This document shows, in pieces, positions 29,702 to 39,453 of a DNA stretch of 64,000 nucleotides (its first letter is position 1; every line of letters starts with the position of its first letter). The notes below the pieces were generated by a model. The model was given only the letters and a program-made list of their open reading frames with translations. It did not search any database and had not been told where the DNA came from. The stretch covers positions 2,480,001 to 2,544,000 of the forward strand of contig NZ_CP104263.1 of assembly GCF_025244825.1 (NCBI RefSeq), read 5' to 3'. This DNA comes from Arthrobacter jinronghuae. GTDB lineage: Bacteria; Actinomycetota; Actinomycetes; Actinomycetales; Micrococcaceae. Both the position numbers and the translations under genes were made by a program.

Positions 29702-30997
29702 TCAGACTCCTTCTACCCGCAGGACGGATTTGACGTTCTTGATGACGTCCAGGCCCTTGATGGCCTCGACGGTGGCCGCGAGGGCGGCCTCGGAAGCACG
29801 GTGCGTGACGAAGCGCAGCTCGGCGCTGGCGCCTTCACCGTGGATGGTCTGCCGCATGGTTTCGATGGAGACTCCGTGCTCGGAGAACACCCGGGCGACG
29901 GCGGCCAGGACGCCGGGCTGATCGGCCACTTCCAGGCCGATCGAGTAGCTGGTGGTGACCTTTTCCAGCGGGAGAGCCGGCAGCGAGCCACTCGGACGGC
30001 CGGCGGGAACGGGACCGCCCAGGACGAGCCTGCGGGCGGCGGTGACGACGTCGCCCATCACCGCGGACGCGGTGGGTGCACCGCCGGCACCCTGGCCGTA
30101 GAACATCAGTTCACCGGCGTTTTCCGCTTCGACGAACACCGCATTGAAGGCGCCGTGTACGGCGGCCAGCGGATGCAGGCGGGGCAGCAGGGTGGGGTGC
30201 ACGCGTACGCTGACGCCTTCGGTGCCGTCGGTGTCCGTAAACTTCTCGGCGATGGCGAGCAGCTTGATGACGAACCCGGCTTCCCGGGCGGCGCTGATGT
30301 CCTCCGCAGTAACCGAGCTGATGCCTTCGCAGGAAACGGCGGAGAGGTCGAACCCGGTGTGGAACGCCAGGGAGGCGAGGATGGCACCCTTCGCGGCGGC
30401 GTCGTGCCCCTCGACATCCGCGGTGGGATCCGCCTCGGCGTAGCCAAGCCGCTGGGCCTCGGCCAGGGCGTCGGCGAACTGGGCTCCGGTGGAATCCATG
30501 GCATCGAGGATGTAGTTGGTGGTGCCGTTGACGATGCCCATGACCTTGGTGATCCGGTCTCCGGAGAGGCTGTCCCGGATGGGGCGGAGGATCGGGATCG
30601 CGCCGGCGACGGCGGCCTCGTAGGAGAGCTGGACACCGGCGGCGTCGGCCTTCTCGTAGAGGGCGGCGCCGTCTGCGGCGAGCAGGGCCTTGTTGCCGGT
30701 CACGACGGCGGCGCCGGATCCCAGTGCGTTCAGGATCAGGGTGCGTGCCGGCTCGATGCCGCCCATCAGTTCAATGACGATGTCCGCGTCGCGGACCAGG
30801 GTCTCGGCGTCAGTGGTGAACAGTTCCGCGGGCAGGTCGACGTCCCGCGGCGCATCAACGTTGCGTACGGCGATGCCGGACAGTTCCAGCCGTGCGCCGA
30901 GGCGCGAGGTGAGGTCCGCGGCGTCGTCAATGAGGATCCGGGCAACCTGCGAACCCACGTTTCCGCACCCCAGCAGGGCTACTTTCAGGGTCTTCAT
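29702..30997 (-). CDS. hom: Homoserine dehydrogenase
   Basis: Reduces aspartate semialdehyde to homoserine, the branch point for threonine and methionine. The 431-residue protein has an N-terminal NAD(P) site (KVALLGCGNVGSQVARIL), the catalytic domain (GIVNGTTNYILDAM; AEADPTADVEGHDAAAK with the catalytic Lys), and a C-terminal ACT domain (IGLEVADQPGVLAAVARVF) for feedback control by threonine. The ATG at 30997 gives the standard N-terminus; a GTG four codons upstream lies too close to the GAGGAG. Confidence 0.96.
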   Translation of the reverse strand: MKTLKVALLGCGNVGSQVARILIDDAADLTSRLGARLELSGIAVRNVDAPRDVDLPAELFTTDAETLVRDADIVIELMGGIEPARTLILNALGSGAAVVTGNKALLAADGAALYEKADAAGVQLSYEAAVAGAIPILRPIRDSLSGDRITKVMGIVNGTTNYILDAMDSTGAQFADALAEAQRLGYAEADPTADVEGHDAAAKGAILASLAFHTGFDLSAVSCEGISSVTAEDISAAREAGFVIKLLAIAEKFTDTDGTEGVSVRVHPTLLPRLHPLAAVHGAFNAVFVEAENAGELMFYGQGAGGAPTASAVMGDVVTAARRLVLGGPVPAGRPSGSLPALPLEKVTTSYSIGLEVADQPGVLAAVARVFSEHGVSIETMRQTIHGEGASAELRFVTHRASEAALAATVEAIKGLDVIKNVKSVLRVEGV

Positions 30998-31020
30998 ATG
31001 TCGTGCCACTCCTCTAAGAA

Positions 31021-32445
31021 TTAGGAAACGTCCCGGGCCAGCAGGTCGTCTTCGGTCTCGCCGCGGACAATCAGCCGCGCGGCGCCGTCCCGCACGGCCA
31101 CTACGGGCGGCCGGGTCAGGTAGTTGTAGTTGCTGGACAGGACCCAGCAGTATGCACCGGTTCCCGGAACGGCCAGCAGGTCGCCGGCGGCAACGTCACC
31201 GGGCAGGTAGGCGTCCCTCACCACTATGTCGCCGCTTTCGCAGTGTTTGCCAACGACGCGCGAAATAACCGCGTCATCTTCGGAGGTCCGCGAGGCCAGC
31301 ACGGCGGAGTAATCCGCGCCGTAGAGCACGGGCCGGGCGTTGTCGCTCATCCCGCCGTCCACGCTCACGTACCGCCGCGGCGAGGTGCCGCCGTCGGGCG
31401 TATCCACCCGGACCGTCTTGGTGGTGCCTGCCCGGTAGAGCGTGAAGGTGGTGGGCCCCACGATGGCGCGGCCGGGCTCGATGGAGATCCGCGGAACCGC
31501 CAGTCCCAGCTCGGTGCAGGTGCTGCCGACGACGGCGGCCATCGCGTTGGCGATCTCGGCCGGCGGACGCGGGGCGTCTGCCTCGGTGTAGGCGATGCCG
31601 TAGCCGCCGCCCAGGTCCAGTTCGGCCAGTTCGACGCCGTAGCCCTGCTTCACCTCGGCCAGGAAGCCGAGCAGCCGGCGGGCTGCGAGTTCGAAGCCGG
31701 CGGATTCGAAGATCTGCGAGCCGATGTGGCAGTGCACGCCGACCAGGTTCACGCCGTCGTGCTTGAGTGCGGTTTCCACGGCGGCCGTGGCCGGAGACAT
31801 CCCGTCCAGCTCCGGATCAGCCACCATGGACAGGCCGAACTTCTGGTCCTCGTGGGCCGTGGCAATGAACTCGTGGGTGGAGGCATGCACTCCGGGGGTC
31901 AGGCGCAGCATAACGTTCGCGCGTTCACCGCGGGAGGCTGCCAGATTCCCGAGCATTTCCAGCTCGCCGAGACTGTCCACCACAATCCGGCCCAGCTCCA
32001 TGTCCAGGGCACGGGTCAGCTCGGCCAGGGACTTGTTGTTGCCGTGCAGCCCGAGCTGGCTGCCGTGGAGTCCGGCGCGCCGGGCCACGGCCAGCTCACC
32101 GCCGGAGCAGGTATCCAGGCGCAGCCCCTCGGAGGAGACCCAGCGGGCCACTTCGGTGCAGAGGAAGGATTTGCCGGCGTAGTAGACATCCACTCCCCCG
32201 CACAGCCCCGCGAACGCAGCGTCGAAGGAGTCCTTGAAGTCCCGGGCACGGGCGCGGAAATCCGCTTCCGACATCACGAACACGGGAGTGCCGAATTCCT
32301 CGGCGATCCGGGAAACGGGGATGCCGGAGATTTCCAGCTCGCCGCCGTCACCGCGCACTACGTCCTGCGCCCACATCTGCGGGTGCAGGGCGTTGGAGTC
32401 CTCGGGGTGGCTCAGCCATGCGGGAGCCAAGGGTGAAGCAGTCAT
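31021..32445 (-). CDS. lysA: Diaminopimelate decarboxylase
   Basis: The last enzyme of lysine synthesis, PLP-dependent, converting meso-diaminopimelate to lysine. The 474-residue fold-III protein shows VYYAGKSFLC with the PLP Lys, HCHIGSQIFE, LDLGGGYGIAYTE, EPGRAIVGPTT and KHCESGDIVV, where the Cys completes the partner subunit's active site. It starts three bases after argS and is followed by hom, in the order conserved with M. tuberculosis. Confidence 0.96.
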   Translation of the reverse strand: MTASPLAPAWLSHPEDSNALHPQMWAQDVVRGDGGELEISGIPVSRIAEEFGTPVFVMSEADFRARARDFKDSFDAAFAGLCGGVDVYYAGKSFLCTEVARWVSSEGLRLDTCSGGELAVARRAGLHGSQLGLHGNNKSLAELTRALDMELGRIVVDSLGELEMLGNLAASRGERANVMLRLTPGVHASTHEFIATAHEDQKFGLSMVADPELDGMSPATAAVETALKHDGVNLVGVHCHIGSQIFESAGFELAARRLLGFLAEVKQGYGVELAELDLGGGYGIAYTEADAPRPPAEIANAMAAVVGSTCTELGLAVPRISIEPGRAIVGPTTFTLYRAGTTKTVRVDTPDGGTSPRRYVSVDGGMSDNARPVLYGADYSAVLASRTSEDDAVISRVVGKHCESGDIVVRDAYLPGDVAAGDLLAVPGTGAYCWVLSSNYNYLTRPPVVAVRDGAARLIVRGETEDDLLARDVS

Positions 32446-32448
32446 GAA

Positions 32449-34098
32449 TTACATCCGTTCGGGTGCGGAGACTCCCAAGAGGCCCAGGCCGTTGGCCAGG
32501 ACCTGGCGTGCGGCAAGGTTCAGCCACAGGCGGGTGCGGTTGGTGTCGGTGATTTCCTCGTCACCCTGGGGAGCAATGCGGCAGGCGTCGTACCAGCGGT
32601 GGTAGGTGCCCGCGATGACCTCGAGGTGGCGGGCCACGCGGTGCGGTTCGCGGAAGGCGCTGGCCTGCGCGACGACGCCGGGGTACTGCCCCAGTGCGGC
32701 GAGCAGTGCGCTTTCGGTGGGGTGGCTCAGCAGCGAGGCGTCAAAGGCGGAATCGTCGACGCCGGCGGCCTCGGCGTTGCGGGCCAGGGCGTGGGTGCGG
32801 GCGTGGGCGTACTGGACGTAGAACACGGGGTTCTCGTTGCTGCGCTTGGTCAGCAGGTCCAGGTCAACGTCGATGTTGGAATCTGCGGAGAAGCGGGCCA
32901 GCGTGTAGCGGGCAGCGTCCACGCCTACGGCCTCAACCAGGTCCTCAAGGGTGACCACGGTGCCGGCGCGCTTGGACATACGAACGGGCTTGCCGTCCTT
33001 GACCAGGTTCACCATCTGGCCGATGAGCACCTCGACGCACTCCGGGTCGTGGCCCAGGGCTGCTGCTGCTGCCTTCAGCCGTGCCACGTAGCCGTGGTGG
33101 TCTGCGCCCAGCATGTAGACATTCAGGTCGAAGCCGCGCTCGCGCTTGTTGTGGATGTAGGCAATGTCACCGGCGATGTAGGCGGCGTTGCCGTCCGACT
33201 TGATGACCACGCGGTCCTTGTCGTCGCCGAACGCGGTGGAGGTCAGCCACCAGGCGCCGTCCTTCTCATACAGGTTCTCGGAGCCCTTGAGCTGCTCCAG
33301 GAGCTTGGCCACCTGGCCGTTTTCGTGCAGCGAATCCTCGTGGAAGAAGACATCGAAGTCCACGCCGAAGTTGTGCAGGGATTCCTTGATGTCACCGAAC
33401 ATGAAGTCCACGCCTACGGCGCGGAAACGTTCCTGCGCCTCGGCGTCGGGCAGCTCGGTGATGTTCGGCTCTGCGGCCAGCACGCGGTTGGCGATGTCCA
33501 CGATGTACTCGCCGGCGTAACCGTCTTCCGGGGCGGGTTCACCCTTGGCCGAGGCGAGCAGGGAGCGGGCGAAGCGGTCAATCTGCGCGCCGTGGTCATT
33601 GAAGTAGTACTCGCGGGTGACCTCCGCGCCCTGGGACTGGAAGACCCGGGCCAGGGCATCGCCGACGGCGGCCCAGCGGGTGCCGCCCAGGTGGATGGGC
33701 CCGGTGGGGTTGGCGGAGACGAACTCCAGGTTGATCCGGGTGCCCTTGAGGATTTCCGAGGTGCCGTAGGCGGGGCCGGCCTCGACGATGGCCTTGGCCA
33801 GTTCACCGGCCGCACCGGCGTCGAGGGTGATGTTCAGGAAGCCGGGGCCGGCAATGTCGACCTTGGCCACGCCGGCGATCTTTTCCAGCCGGCCCTTGAG
33901 GATCTCGGCGAACTGGCGGGGATTCATGCCGGCCTGCTTGGACAGCTGCAGGGCGATGTTGGTGGCCCAGTCACCGTGGTCCCGGTTCTTCGGGCGCTCC
34001 ACGCGCACCTCCCCGGGCAGCTCGATGCTGAAGTCACCGGCATCGATGGCGTCTTGGAGGCAGGCAGTTACGGCGGAGGAAAGTTCTTCAGGAGTCAC
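32449..34098 (-). CDS. argS: Arginyl-tRNA synthetase
   Basis: A class I synthetase of 549 residues charging tRNA-Arg. An N-terminal Add-1 domain is followed by the HIGH-type motif [19 protein letters not shown], the KMSKS-type MSKRAGTVV, and a C-terminal anticodon-binding domain ending in the typical [10 protein letters not shown]. The GTG at 34098 has no ribosome-binding site but a -10 hexamer six bases upstream, so the operon argS-lysA-hom-thrC-thrB probably starts as a leaderless mRNA. Confidence 0.97.
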   Translation of the reverse strand: MTPEELSSAVTACLQDAIDAGDFSIELPGEVRVERPKNRDHGDWATNIALQLSKQAGMNPRQFAEILKGRLEKIAGVAKVDIAGPGFLNITLDAGAAGELAKAIVEAGPAYGTSEILKGTRINLEFVSANPTGPIHLGGTRWAAVGDALARVFQSQGAEVTREYYFNDHGAQIDRFARSLLASAKGEPAPEDGYAGEYIVDIANRVLAAEPNITELPDAEAQERFRAVGVDFMFGDIKESLHNFGVDFDVFFHEDSLHENGQVAKLLEQLKGSENLYEKDGAWWLTSTAFGDDKDRVVIKSDGNAAYIAGDIAYIHNKRERGFDLNVYMLGADHHGYVARLKAAAAALGHDPECVEVLIGQMVNLVKDGKPVRMSKRAGTVVTLEDLVEAVGVDAARYTLARFSADSNIDVDLDLLTKRSNENPVFYVQYAHARTHALARNAEAAGVDDSAFDASLLSHPTESALLAALGQYPGVVAQASAFREPHRVARHLEVIAGTYHRWYDACRIAPQGDEEITDTNRTRLWLNLAARQVLANGLGLLGVSAPERM

Positions 34099-34104
34099 CG
34101 GTTA

Positions 34105-34110
34105 AGCATA
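34105..34110 (-). promoter_or_regulatory. Candidate -10 element of argS operon (leaderless)
   Basis: Read on the minus strand, TATGCT followed by six bases (TAACCG) and then the argS GTG. No Shine-Dalgarno is present. The -35 region has no clear TTGAC. Confidence 0.5.
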
Positions 34111-34275
34111 GCCGGGTGCAGCACGGGTCCCGTTTTGTATGACAGGCCTTACGCTCTGCGGATCCGGCACCGGCACCAATGATGCGATGTAATGAAAGGG
34201 AACCGTTGAACTGAAGGACCGGTTTCCGCGCGTGTGCGTGCCCCGGACCGAAGCGCCCCCACTCCAAGGAGAAAC

Positions 34276-34740
34276 GTGAACCGAGCGAGCAAGTCCCTGC
34301 TGAGTGCCGCCGCCGGCCTGTCCCTGCTGTCTGCCGCCGGCTGTGCCGCGGGCGAGGAAACCGCCGGCGCCGGCCAGGCCCCGGCTGAGCCCCCTGCGTC
34401 TTCCCCCGCCTCCGCCCCCGGCTCTGCAGCCGGTTCCGGAAGCTACGCCGACGGCGAGTACTCGGGCACCGGAAGCTACATCCCGCCGTCGGGCACTTCC
34501 GAAGACGTGGACGTTACGCTGCGGCTCGAGGGCGGCGTGGTGGCGGAGCTGGAGGTGGAGACCTCGCAGAAGAACCCGACGTCCAAGCAGTACCAGCGTG
34601 AGTTCACTTCCAATGTGAAGGAGCAGGTGGTCGGCAAGAACCTCGACGAGCTGGACGTGGACAAAGTGGCCGGATCCTCGCTGACCAGCGAAGGCTTCAA
34701 CCGTGCCCTGGACGCCATCCGGTCCGAAGCCGCTTCCTAG
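34276..34740 (+). CDS. FMN-binding lipoprotein (NqrC/RnfG-like domain)
   Basis: A 154-residue exported lipoprotein. The signal ends in a lipobox (LLSAAGC, Cys23) followed by a Pro/Ala/Ser linker of about 30 residues. The remaining domain fits the FMN_bind family: GSYADGEYSGTGSYIPP, then DVTLRLEGGVVAELEVE, and at the C-terminus VAGSSLTSEGFNRALDAI. Thr137 in that last motif is where ApbE would attach FMN, although the usual SGAT core is changed to AGSS. The GTG at 34276 follows AAGGAGAAAC. The next gene, ten bases downstream, is apbE, which makes it a likely substrate. Confidence 0.85.
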   Translation: MNRASKSLLSAAAGLSLLSAAGCAAGEETAGAGQAPAEPPASSPASAPGSAAGSGSYADGEYSGTGSYIPPSGTSEDVDVTLRLEGGVVAELEVETSQKNPTSKQYQREFTSNVKEQVVGKNLDELDVDKVAGSSLTSEGFNRALDAIRSEAAS

Positions 34741-34750
34741 GACAGCACCC

Positions 34751-35620
34751 GTGCACACACTGGGATTCGAGGCGATCGGTACGCAGTGGTCCCTGTCCAC
34801 TGCCTCGCCCCTGGATCCCGGCACCCGGGCTGCAGTAGCGGACGTAGTGGAGAGCTACGACAGGACCTATTCGCGCTTCCGCTCCGATTCCACGGTTGCG
34901 CGGATGGCCGAGGCTGCGGGCAGCTTTATCCTGCCCGCTTCGGCCGTGCCGTTGCTGCGGCTCTTCGATTCGCTGTGGCAGATCACCGGGGGTGCGGTTA
35001 ATCCGCTGGTGGGGCGCTCGCTTGAGGTGTTGGGGTACGACGCCGGGTACAGCTTCCTGCCCTCCGGCCCGCCCGCGCCCGCAGCGTCCTGGACGGACAC
35101 CGTGTCCTGGAGCACCGACGGCCGGGGAACCGTACTGACCACTGCCGCTGAAGTGACCTTCGATATCGGTGCTGCCGGCAAGGGCCAGCTGGTGGACCTG
35201 GTCAGCGAGGTCCTGGAAACCGCAGGCCACCGGGAATACGTGGTGGATGCCGGTTCTGACCTGCGCCATGCCGGTGCCGCTCCCCTGCGGGTTGCGTTGG
35301 AACATCCGTATGACACGAAGCGGGCCATCGGGGTGCTGACCCTCTCGGACCGTGCATTGTGCGCCTCGGCCGTCAACCGCCGGCAGTGGGGAGACGGGCT
35401 GCACCATGTGCTCGATGCCCGCACCGGTTCCCCGGTGGACACGGTCGCGGCCACGTGGGTGCTGGCGGCGGACGCGATGACGGCGGACGGCCTGGCCACT
35501 GCCCTGTTCTTTGCCGAGCCGCAGGAGCTGAGCGGCACCTTCTCCTTTGACTATGTCCGGATGTTCACCGACGGCCGGGCCGACTATTCCCCTGCAATGG
35601 CTGGAGTCCTATTCCCATGA
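34751..35620 (+). CDS. apbE: FAD:protein FMN transferase
   Basis: ApbE splits FAD and joins FMN to a Thr or Ser of target proteins by a phosphoester bond, normally outside the membrane. The 289-residue protein has the family features YDRTYSRFRSDSTVARM, GGAVNPLVGRSLEVLGYD, FDIGAAGKGQLVD (FAD- and Mg-binding), YVVDAGSDLR and HHVLDARTGSPVD. No signal peptide is visible, so it may act on the cytoplasmic side or before export. Its stop overlaps the next start (ATGA), coupling it to the membrane reductase. Confidence 0.92.
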   Translation: MHTLGFEAIGTQWSLSTASPLDPGTRAAVADVVESYDRTYSRFRSDSTVARMAEAAGSFILPASAVPLLRLFDSLWQITGGAVNPLVGRSLEVLGYDAGYSFLPSGPPAPAASWTDTVSWSTDGRGTVLTTAAEVTFDIGAAGKGQLVDLVSEVLETAGHREYVVDAGSDLRHAGAAPLRVALEHPYDTKRAIGVLTLSDRALCASAVNRRQWGDGLHHVLDARTGSPVDTVAATWVLAADAMTADGLATALFFAEPQELSGTFSFDYVRMFTDGRADYSPAMAGVLFP

Positions 35621-37134
35621 GCATTTCCGCCCCCGCTGCTCCCCGTACGCTGAACACCTTCCTGGGGCGTTGGACCATGTACCGGTTCACGGTCTGGGTG
35701 CTGCTGGCAATTGCTGCCTGGTCCTTTGTCCTTTCCTTCGCCGGAGTGCTCTTCTACACGCCAGCGGAGCTGGGAGCGACGGCGGTGACGGCGTTGGCCT
35801 CGACCCTGGTCACCAGCCGTGTGGCGGGGCTGCTGCTGCGTACCCGCCCGCAGACCGACTCCTCGCTGATTACCGGCCTGCTCCTGTTTTTCCTCTTCTG
35901 GCCCAGCACCGACGGTGTACAGCTGGGTTGCGTGGCCCTGGCCGGAGCAGTGGCAACGGCATCCAAATACCTCCTGGTGTTCCGGCGGCGGCACATCTTC
36001 AACCCGGCAGCGGCGGGGGCGTTTGTGGTGGCAGTAACCGGGCTGGGCGGTGCTGTCTGGTGGGTGGCGACTCCGGGCATGCTGATCGTTGTCCTTCCGG
36101 CCGCCGTCCTGGTGCTGTACCGGAACCGTCTGCTGCCGATGGCCGGGGTTTTTGCCCTGACTGCTGCCGTTGTTGTCCTGGCCCGCTTCCTCGCGGGCGG
36201 CGAGTCCGTCTCCTACGCCCTGGCAACCATCGTCGGAAGCTATCCTCTGGTGTTCCTGGCCGGCTTCATGCTTACCGAACCGCTGACCCTGCCTCCGTTG
36301 CGCTCCCAGCGTCTGGCGGAGGCCGTCGTCGTCGGCGTTCTTTTTGCCGTGCCGCTGTCCCTGGGTCCGGTGATGATGTCTCCGGAGCTGGCGCTGCTGA
36401 TCGGCAACGCCCTCGCGTTTGCGATGGGCCAGCGCGGAGCTGTCCGGCTGCGGCTGCGCGAAACCCGGGAACTGACCCCTACGGCCCGTGAGCTGGTGTT
36501 CGAGCCGATACGTCCCGTCCGCTTCCGTGCCGGCCAGTACGTGGAACTTGCCGTGCCGCATTTTGAGCCGGATTCTCGGGGAACGCGGCGTATTTTCAGC
36601 ATCACTACTGCGCCGTCGGAACCCGGCACAGTGGCGGTGGGGCTGCGCGTGGCCGAACCGGGCAGCACCTTCAAGACCGCTCTGTTGAAGATGCGCCCCG
36701 GAGCGGAGGTGGCGGCTACTACCGTTGCCGGGGACTTCCTGTTGCCGCGGGACAAACGGACACCGGTGCTCATGATCGCTTCCGGTATCGGCATCACTCC
36801 TTTCATCAGCCAGCTGCGGCAGGTCCGCGGTGAGGACCGGGACATTGTGCTGGTCTACGCGGCGTCCTCCGTTGAAGAGCTTGCCTATGCCGGAGAACTG
36901 CAGGATCTGGGGGTTCGGGTGCTGGTCTGCACGCCGTCGGATCCGGGGATTCCGGGCTGGACCTGGTTGGGTCCGGGGCTGCCGGACGCTGTGGTCCTGC
37001 GTACGGAGGTTCCTGACCTGGCAGCTCGGACGGCTTACGTTTCGGGTTCGCCCCAGGCGGTGGCTGCTGCCCGCAAGGCCGTCCGGAGTGCCGGCGGCAG
37101 GCGGGTCCGCACCGACCCGTTCCTGGGGTACTAA
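35617..37134 (+). CDS. NqrB/RnfD-like membrane domain fused to FNR-type reductase
   Basis: A 505-residue fusion. Residues about 20-270 form a membrane domain of seven to nine helices resembling RnfD/NqrB (TDSSLITGLLLFFLFWPS, FRRRHIFNPAAAGAFVV, FLAGFMLTEPLTLPP). Residues about 275-505 form a soluble flavin reductase: RFRAGQYVELAVPH and RRIFSITTAPSE for FAD, VLMIASGIGITPFISQL for NAD(P)H, ending in YVSGSPQAVAAARKAV. No [2Fe-2S] cysteine cluster is present and I find no SGAT flavinylation motif in the RnfD-like part. With the FMN lipoprotein and ApbE it suggests electrons pass from cytoplasmic NAD(P)H through membrane flavin to extracellular FMN. Final acceptor unknown. Confidence 0.85.
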   Translation: MSISAPAAPRTLNTFLGRWTMYRFTVWVLLAIAAWSFVLSFAGVLFYTPAELGATAVTALASTLVTSRVAGLLLRTRPQTDSSLITGLLLFFLFWPSTDGVQLGCVALAGAVATASKYLLVFRRRHIFNPAAAGAFVVAVTGLGGAVWWVATPGMLIVVLPAAVLVLYRNRLLPMAGVFALTAAVVVLARFLAGGESVSYALATIVGSYPLVFLAGFMLTEPLTLPPLRSQRLAEAVVVGVLFAVPLSLGPVMMSPELALLIGNALAFAMGQRGAVRLRLRETRELTPTARELVFEPIRPVRFRAGQYVELAVPHFEPDSRGTRRIFSITTAPSEPGTVAVGLRVAEPGSTFKTALLKMRPGAEVAATTVAGDFLLPRDKRTPVLMIASGIGITPFISQLRQVRGEDRDIVLVYAASSVEELAYAGELQDLGVRVLVCTPSDPGIPGWTWLGPGLPDAVVLRTEVPDLAARTAYVSGSPQAVAAARKAVRSAGGRRVRTDPFLGY

Positions 37135-37303
37135 GGATCCGTTCCGGGGCTACTCAGCGGACAGCGTGCCGGCTTCGGCCGTCGCCACACCCGACTCCAC
37201 CGGACTTCTGTGGTTCTTCACGGGCTTCCCTGGCCCCTCCGGCTCCTCGCGAGCACGGTTCCGATGACTTATGCGGCTACCCCCTCCTGTAACTGGTTAC
37301 CCA

Positions 37304-39172
37304 TCAGAAGGGCGGTGCCGCTTCTTGCCGGGATTCGGCCTTTTCATGGTTCGTTGGCGAATGGTTTGTTGCCGCATAGCCCGTCCGCCCATGATTCACC
37401 CTCGGGTCTGCTGCCGAATCCGGTGGGCCGAGTTCCAGGAACGGCTCGGTCCGGTAGACACGGCCGGTAGGTGAAGTCCACTCGATCACCCCGGGCACGG
37501 GCTGGCAGGCCTTCCAGAAACCCAGGGTCTTGAACCGGTGGTGCCGCCGGCAGAGATGTTCCAGGTTCCCGTGGTCGGTGGGACCACCCCGGGCCCAGTC
37601 GATGGTGTGGTCGATGTCCGCGTTCGCGGTGCTGACCCGGCAGCCGGGGAACCTGCAGGTTCCGTCCCTTGCGCGGAGCCATCGGCGGAGTCCGGCCGGG
37701 ACTTTTCTCCGCCTTCCCACCCCGAGGATCTCACCGGTCTGCGGGTCCTGGGCCAGGCCCGTCCAGCCGACCGCGTTCCTCGCCAGCCTGCGGGCTTCTT
37801 CGGCGCTGATGGGTCCGTAGCCGTGAAGTTCCGCGGGTTGGTCGTCGGCTCCGAAGAGGGTTTCGGCGTTGATCAGGACCATGATTTCCGTCCGGGGTAC
37901 GATTCCCTCGTCCGGTCCTGCACCGCCTCCCCCGGTTCCGTGCGCACCTTTTGCCGCACCGCCAACGGTTCCACCCTCACCCACTGCCCTGCCCACCCCG
38001 CCGGCACCGGTTGAGCCGAGGCCGCCCATCAGCAGCTGAGCCAGAATGTCTGCACGCAGTTGATCCGTGGTCCGGGAATCACCCGCCGCCTGTTCACCGC
38101 GGGCCGCAGTGCTGAGCGTCGCGTAGATCTGCTGGGCTTCTGCCGCCTGCAGATAGGCGGAGAGGCAGGACATGCCGTCCTCCTCCCGGTCCAGGGTGAC
38201 TTTGCGCTGCTCGAAAGCGGTCAGATGCCGTTTGCTGACGGTCTCCGGGAACTTCCTCTCACGGAGCCGCCTGGCTTTGCAGGAGAACTGGGACCGGGTT
38301 TGGCCCTCCGCTGCTGCCAGCAGGTCAGCTTCAAACTCAGGCAGTTTCGCCTCTGGCACGTTCTGGCACTGGTCCAGCACCACTTGGGCGTGCTGGTAAC
38401 TCAGCTGTCCTTCTTCCAAGGCGGTCAGGGTGGCGGTATGGGTGCCGCACAGGTTGAGCGCCTCGCTCATCATCCGCTGAGCGGTGACCTGCGGAATGTT
38501 CAAAATGGCTGCACATTCTGACGCCGCCAGGCTGAACGCCATCCCAGGTTCGAGCCGTCCCGAAGCGGCGTGGAAGTCCTCCCTGAAGATCTCTTCCATC
38601 CGGTTCACCAGACGTGCCTCCTGCGCCTGCACCCAGGACATCAAATGCGCCATCCGGGACAGGGCATCGCCCACCATCTGCTCGTCGAAGGCTTCAAGGT
38701 TCTGCAGCGCCAACGTCCCGGTAAACCCATCCGGGTAGGCCTCAGCAGGACTCCCCTGAGCACCGGCAGTCTCAGCCCCGGAACCCTCCGGGTCGGCTTC
38801 GCAATCGGCGGTGGGAGTTCCGGAATCGGCTGGCTCAGCGTCGGATGGATCGGGAAGGCCAGGCCCGGCATCAGGAACGGGATTGTCGGCTGGCCGGGCG
38901 TCAGCCTCGGCGTCAGCCTCGGGAGTTGCAGCAGAAGCAGGGGTACCCGAGGCAGCAGCCTCGGCGTCGTTCTCGGGAGTTGCAGCAGAAGCAGGGGTAC
39001 TCGCGGCAGCAGCCCCGGCAGGGCCGGCAGGCTCGACTGCAAGTTCCGCCCGGTACACCGACACGGTGCAGGGCGGACGCGGCGGTTCGGCACCGCCGGC
39101 CTGCCCTTCCGGCTGCTGGTTCTCACCGCTCTGCTCTTCAGTTATCGGTTCTGTATTTCCGAGCTGATCCAT
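37304..39172 (-). CDS. DUF222 / HNH endonuclease domain protein
   Basis: A 622-residue protein of the 13E12 type, common and multi-copy in Actinobacteria; biological role unknown. The N-terminal 150 residues are Ala/Pro/Glu/Asp-rich with short repeats such as ASAATPE. The DUF222 helical region follows (FDEQMVGDALSRMAHLMSWVQAQEARLV). The C-terminal HNH nuclease reads CRFPGCRVSTANADIDHTIDW, then GNLEHLCRRHHRFK, with the zinc-type Cys and the catalytic His. It stands alone between the flavin module and tRNA-Arg, so nuclease targets cannot be inferred from context. Confidence 0.88.
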   Translation of the reverse strand: MDQLGNTEPITEEQSGENQQPEGQAGGAEPPRPPCTVSVYRAELAVEPAGPAGAAAASTPASAATPENDAEAAASGTPASAATPEADAEADARPADNPVPDAGPGLPDPSDAEPADSGTPTADCEADPEGSGAETAGAQGSPAEAYPDGFTGTLALQNLEAFDEQMVGDALSRMAHLMSWVQAQEARLVNRMEEIFREDFHAASGRLEPGMAFSLAASECAAILNIPQVTAQRMMSEALNLCGTHTATLTALEEGQLSYQHAQVVLDQCQNVPEAKLPEFEADLLAAAEGQTRSQFSCKARRLRERKFPETVSKRHLTAFEQRKVTLDREEDGMSCLSAYLQAAEAQQIYATLSTAARGEQAAGDSRTTDQLRADILAQLLMGGLGSTGAGGVGRAVGEGGTVGGAAKGAHGTGGGGAGPDEGIVPRTEIMVLINAETLFGADDQPAELHGYGPISAEEARRLARNAVGWTGLAQDPQTGEILGVGRRRKVPAGLRRWLRARDGTCRFPGCRVSTANADIDHTIDWARGGPTDHGNLEHLCRRHHRFKTLGFWKACQPVPGVIEWTSPTGRVYRTEPFLELGPPDSAADPRVNHGRTGYAATNHSPTNHEKAESRQEAAPPF

Positions 39173-39453
39173 ACCTCAGGATTTCATCCGGCACTGACAT
39201 TTCCGGCCCAAAAACAGCCCCCAAACGACGCTCCCGAAGACCAGAAATACCCGTCTTTCGAAGGCCACTACCTACCCGCACAAACAAACCAACACGGCCG
39301 GTTTTCACGCGACGCAATTAAAGCCTTCGGGAACGACACCGGAAACGAGTCCGGCGCCCGGCCCATCCGCAGCAGCAGCAGGTTTTCCCCGCCCGGCTGA
39401 AACCTGCTAAGCTTCTTGAGTCCCACAGGACCTGCCGGTTTACCGGAGTCCTT

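Noticed and set aside
28709..31024. A 771-codon open frame antisense to thrC and hom
   Set aside because: Spans two well-supported genes on the other strand; its Gly/Val/His-rich composition is typical of an antisense shadow.
34195..34230. Imperfect GGAACCG...CGGTTTCC inverted repeat before the FMN lipoprotein gene as a fourth TetR site
   Set aside because: Arms do not match the TACCRACCGGTCGGTW consensus and the spacing is wrong.
35620..37134. The membrane reductase as a ferric reductase or an NqrF-type subunit
   Set aside because: There are no haem-binding His pairs of ferric reductases and no [2Fe-2S] ferredoxin cysteines of NqrF. The membrane part fits RnfD/NqrB better.
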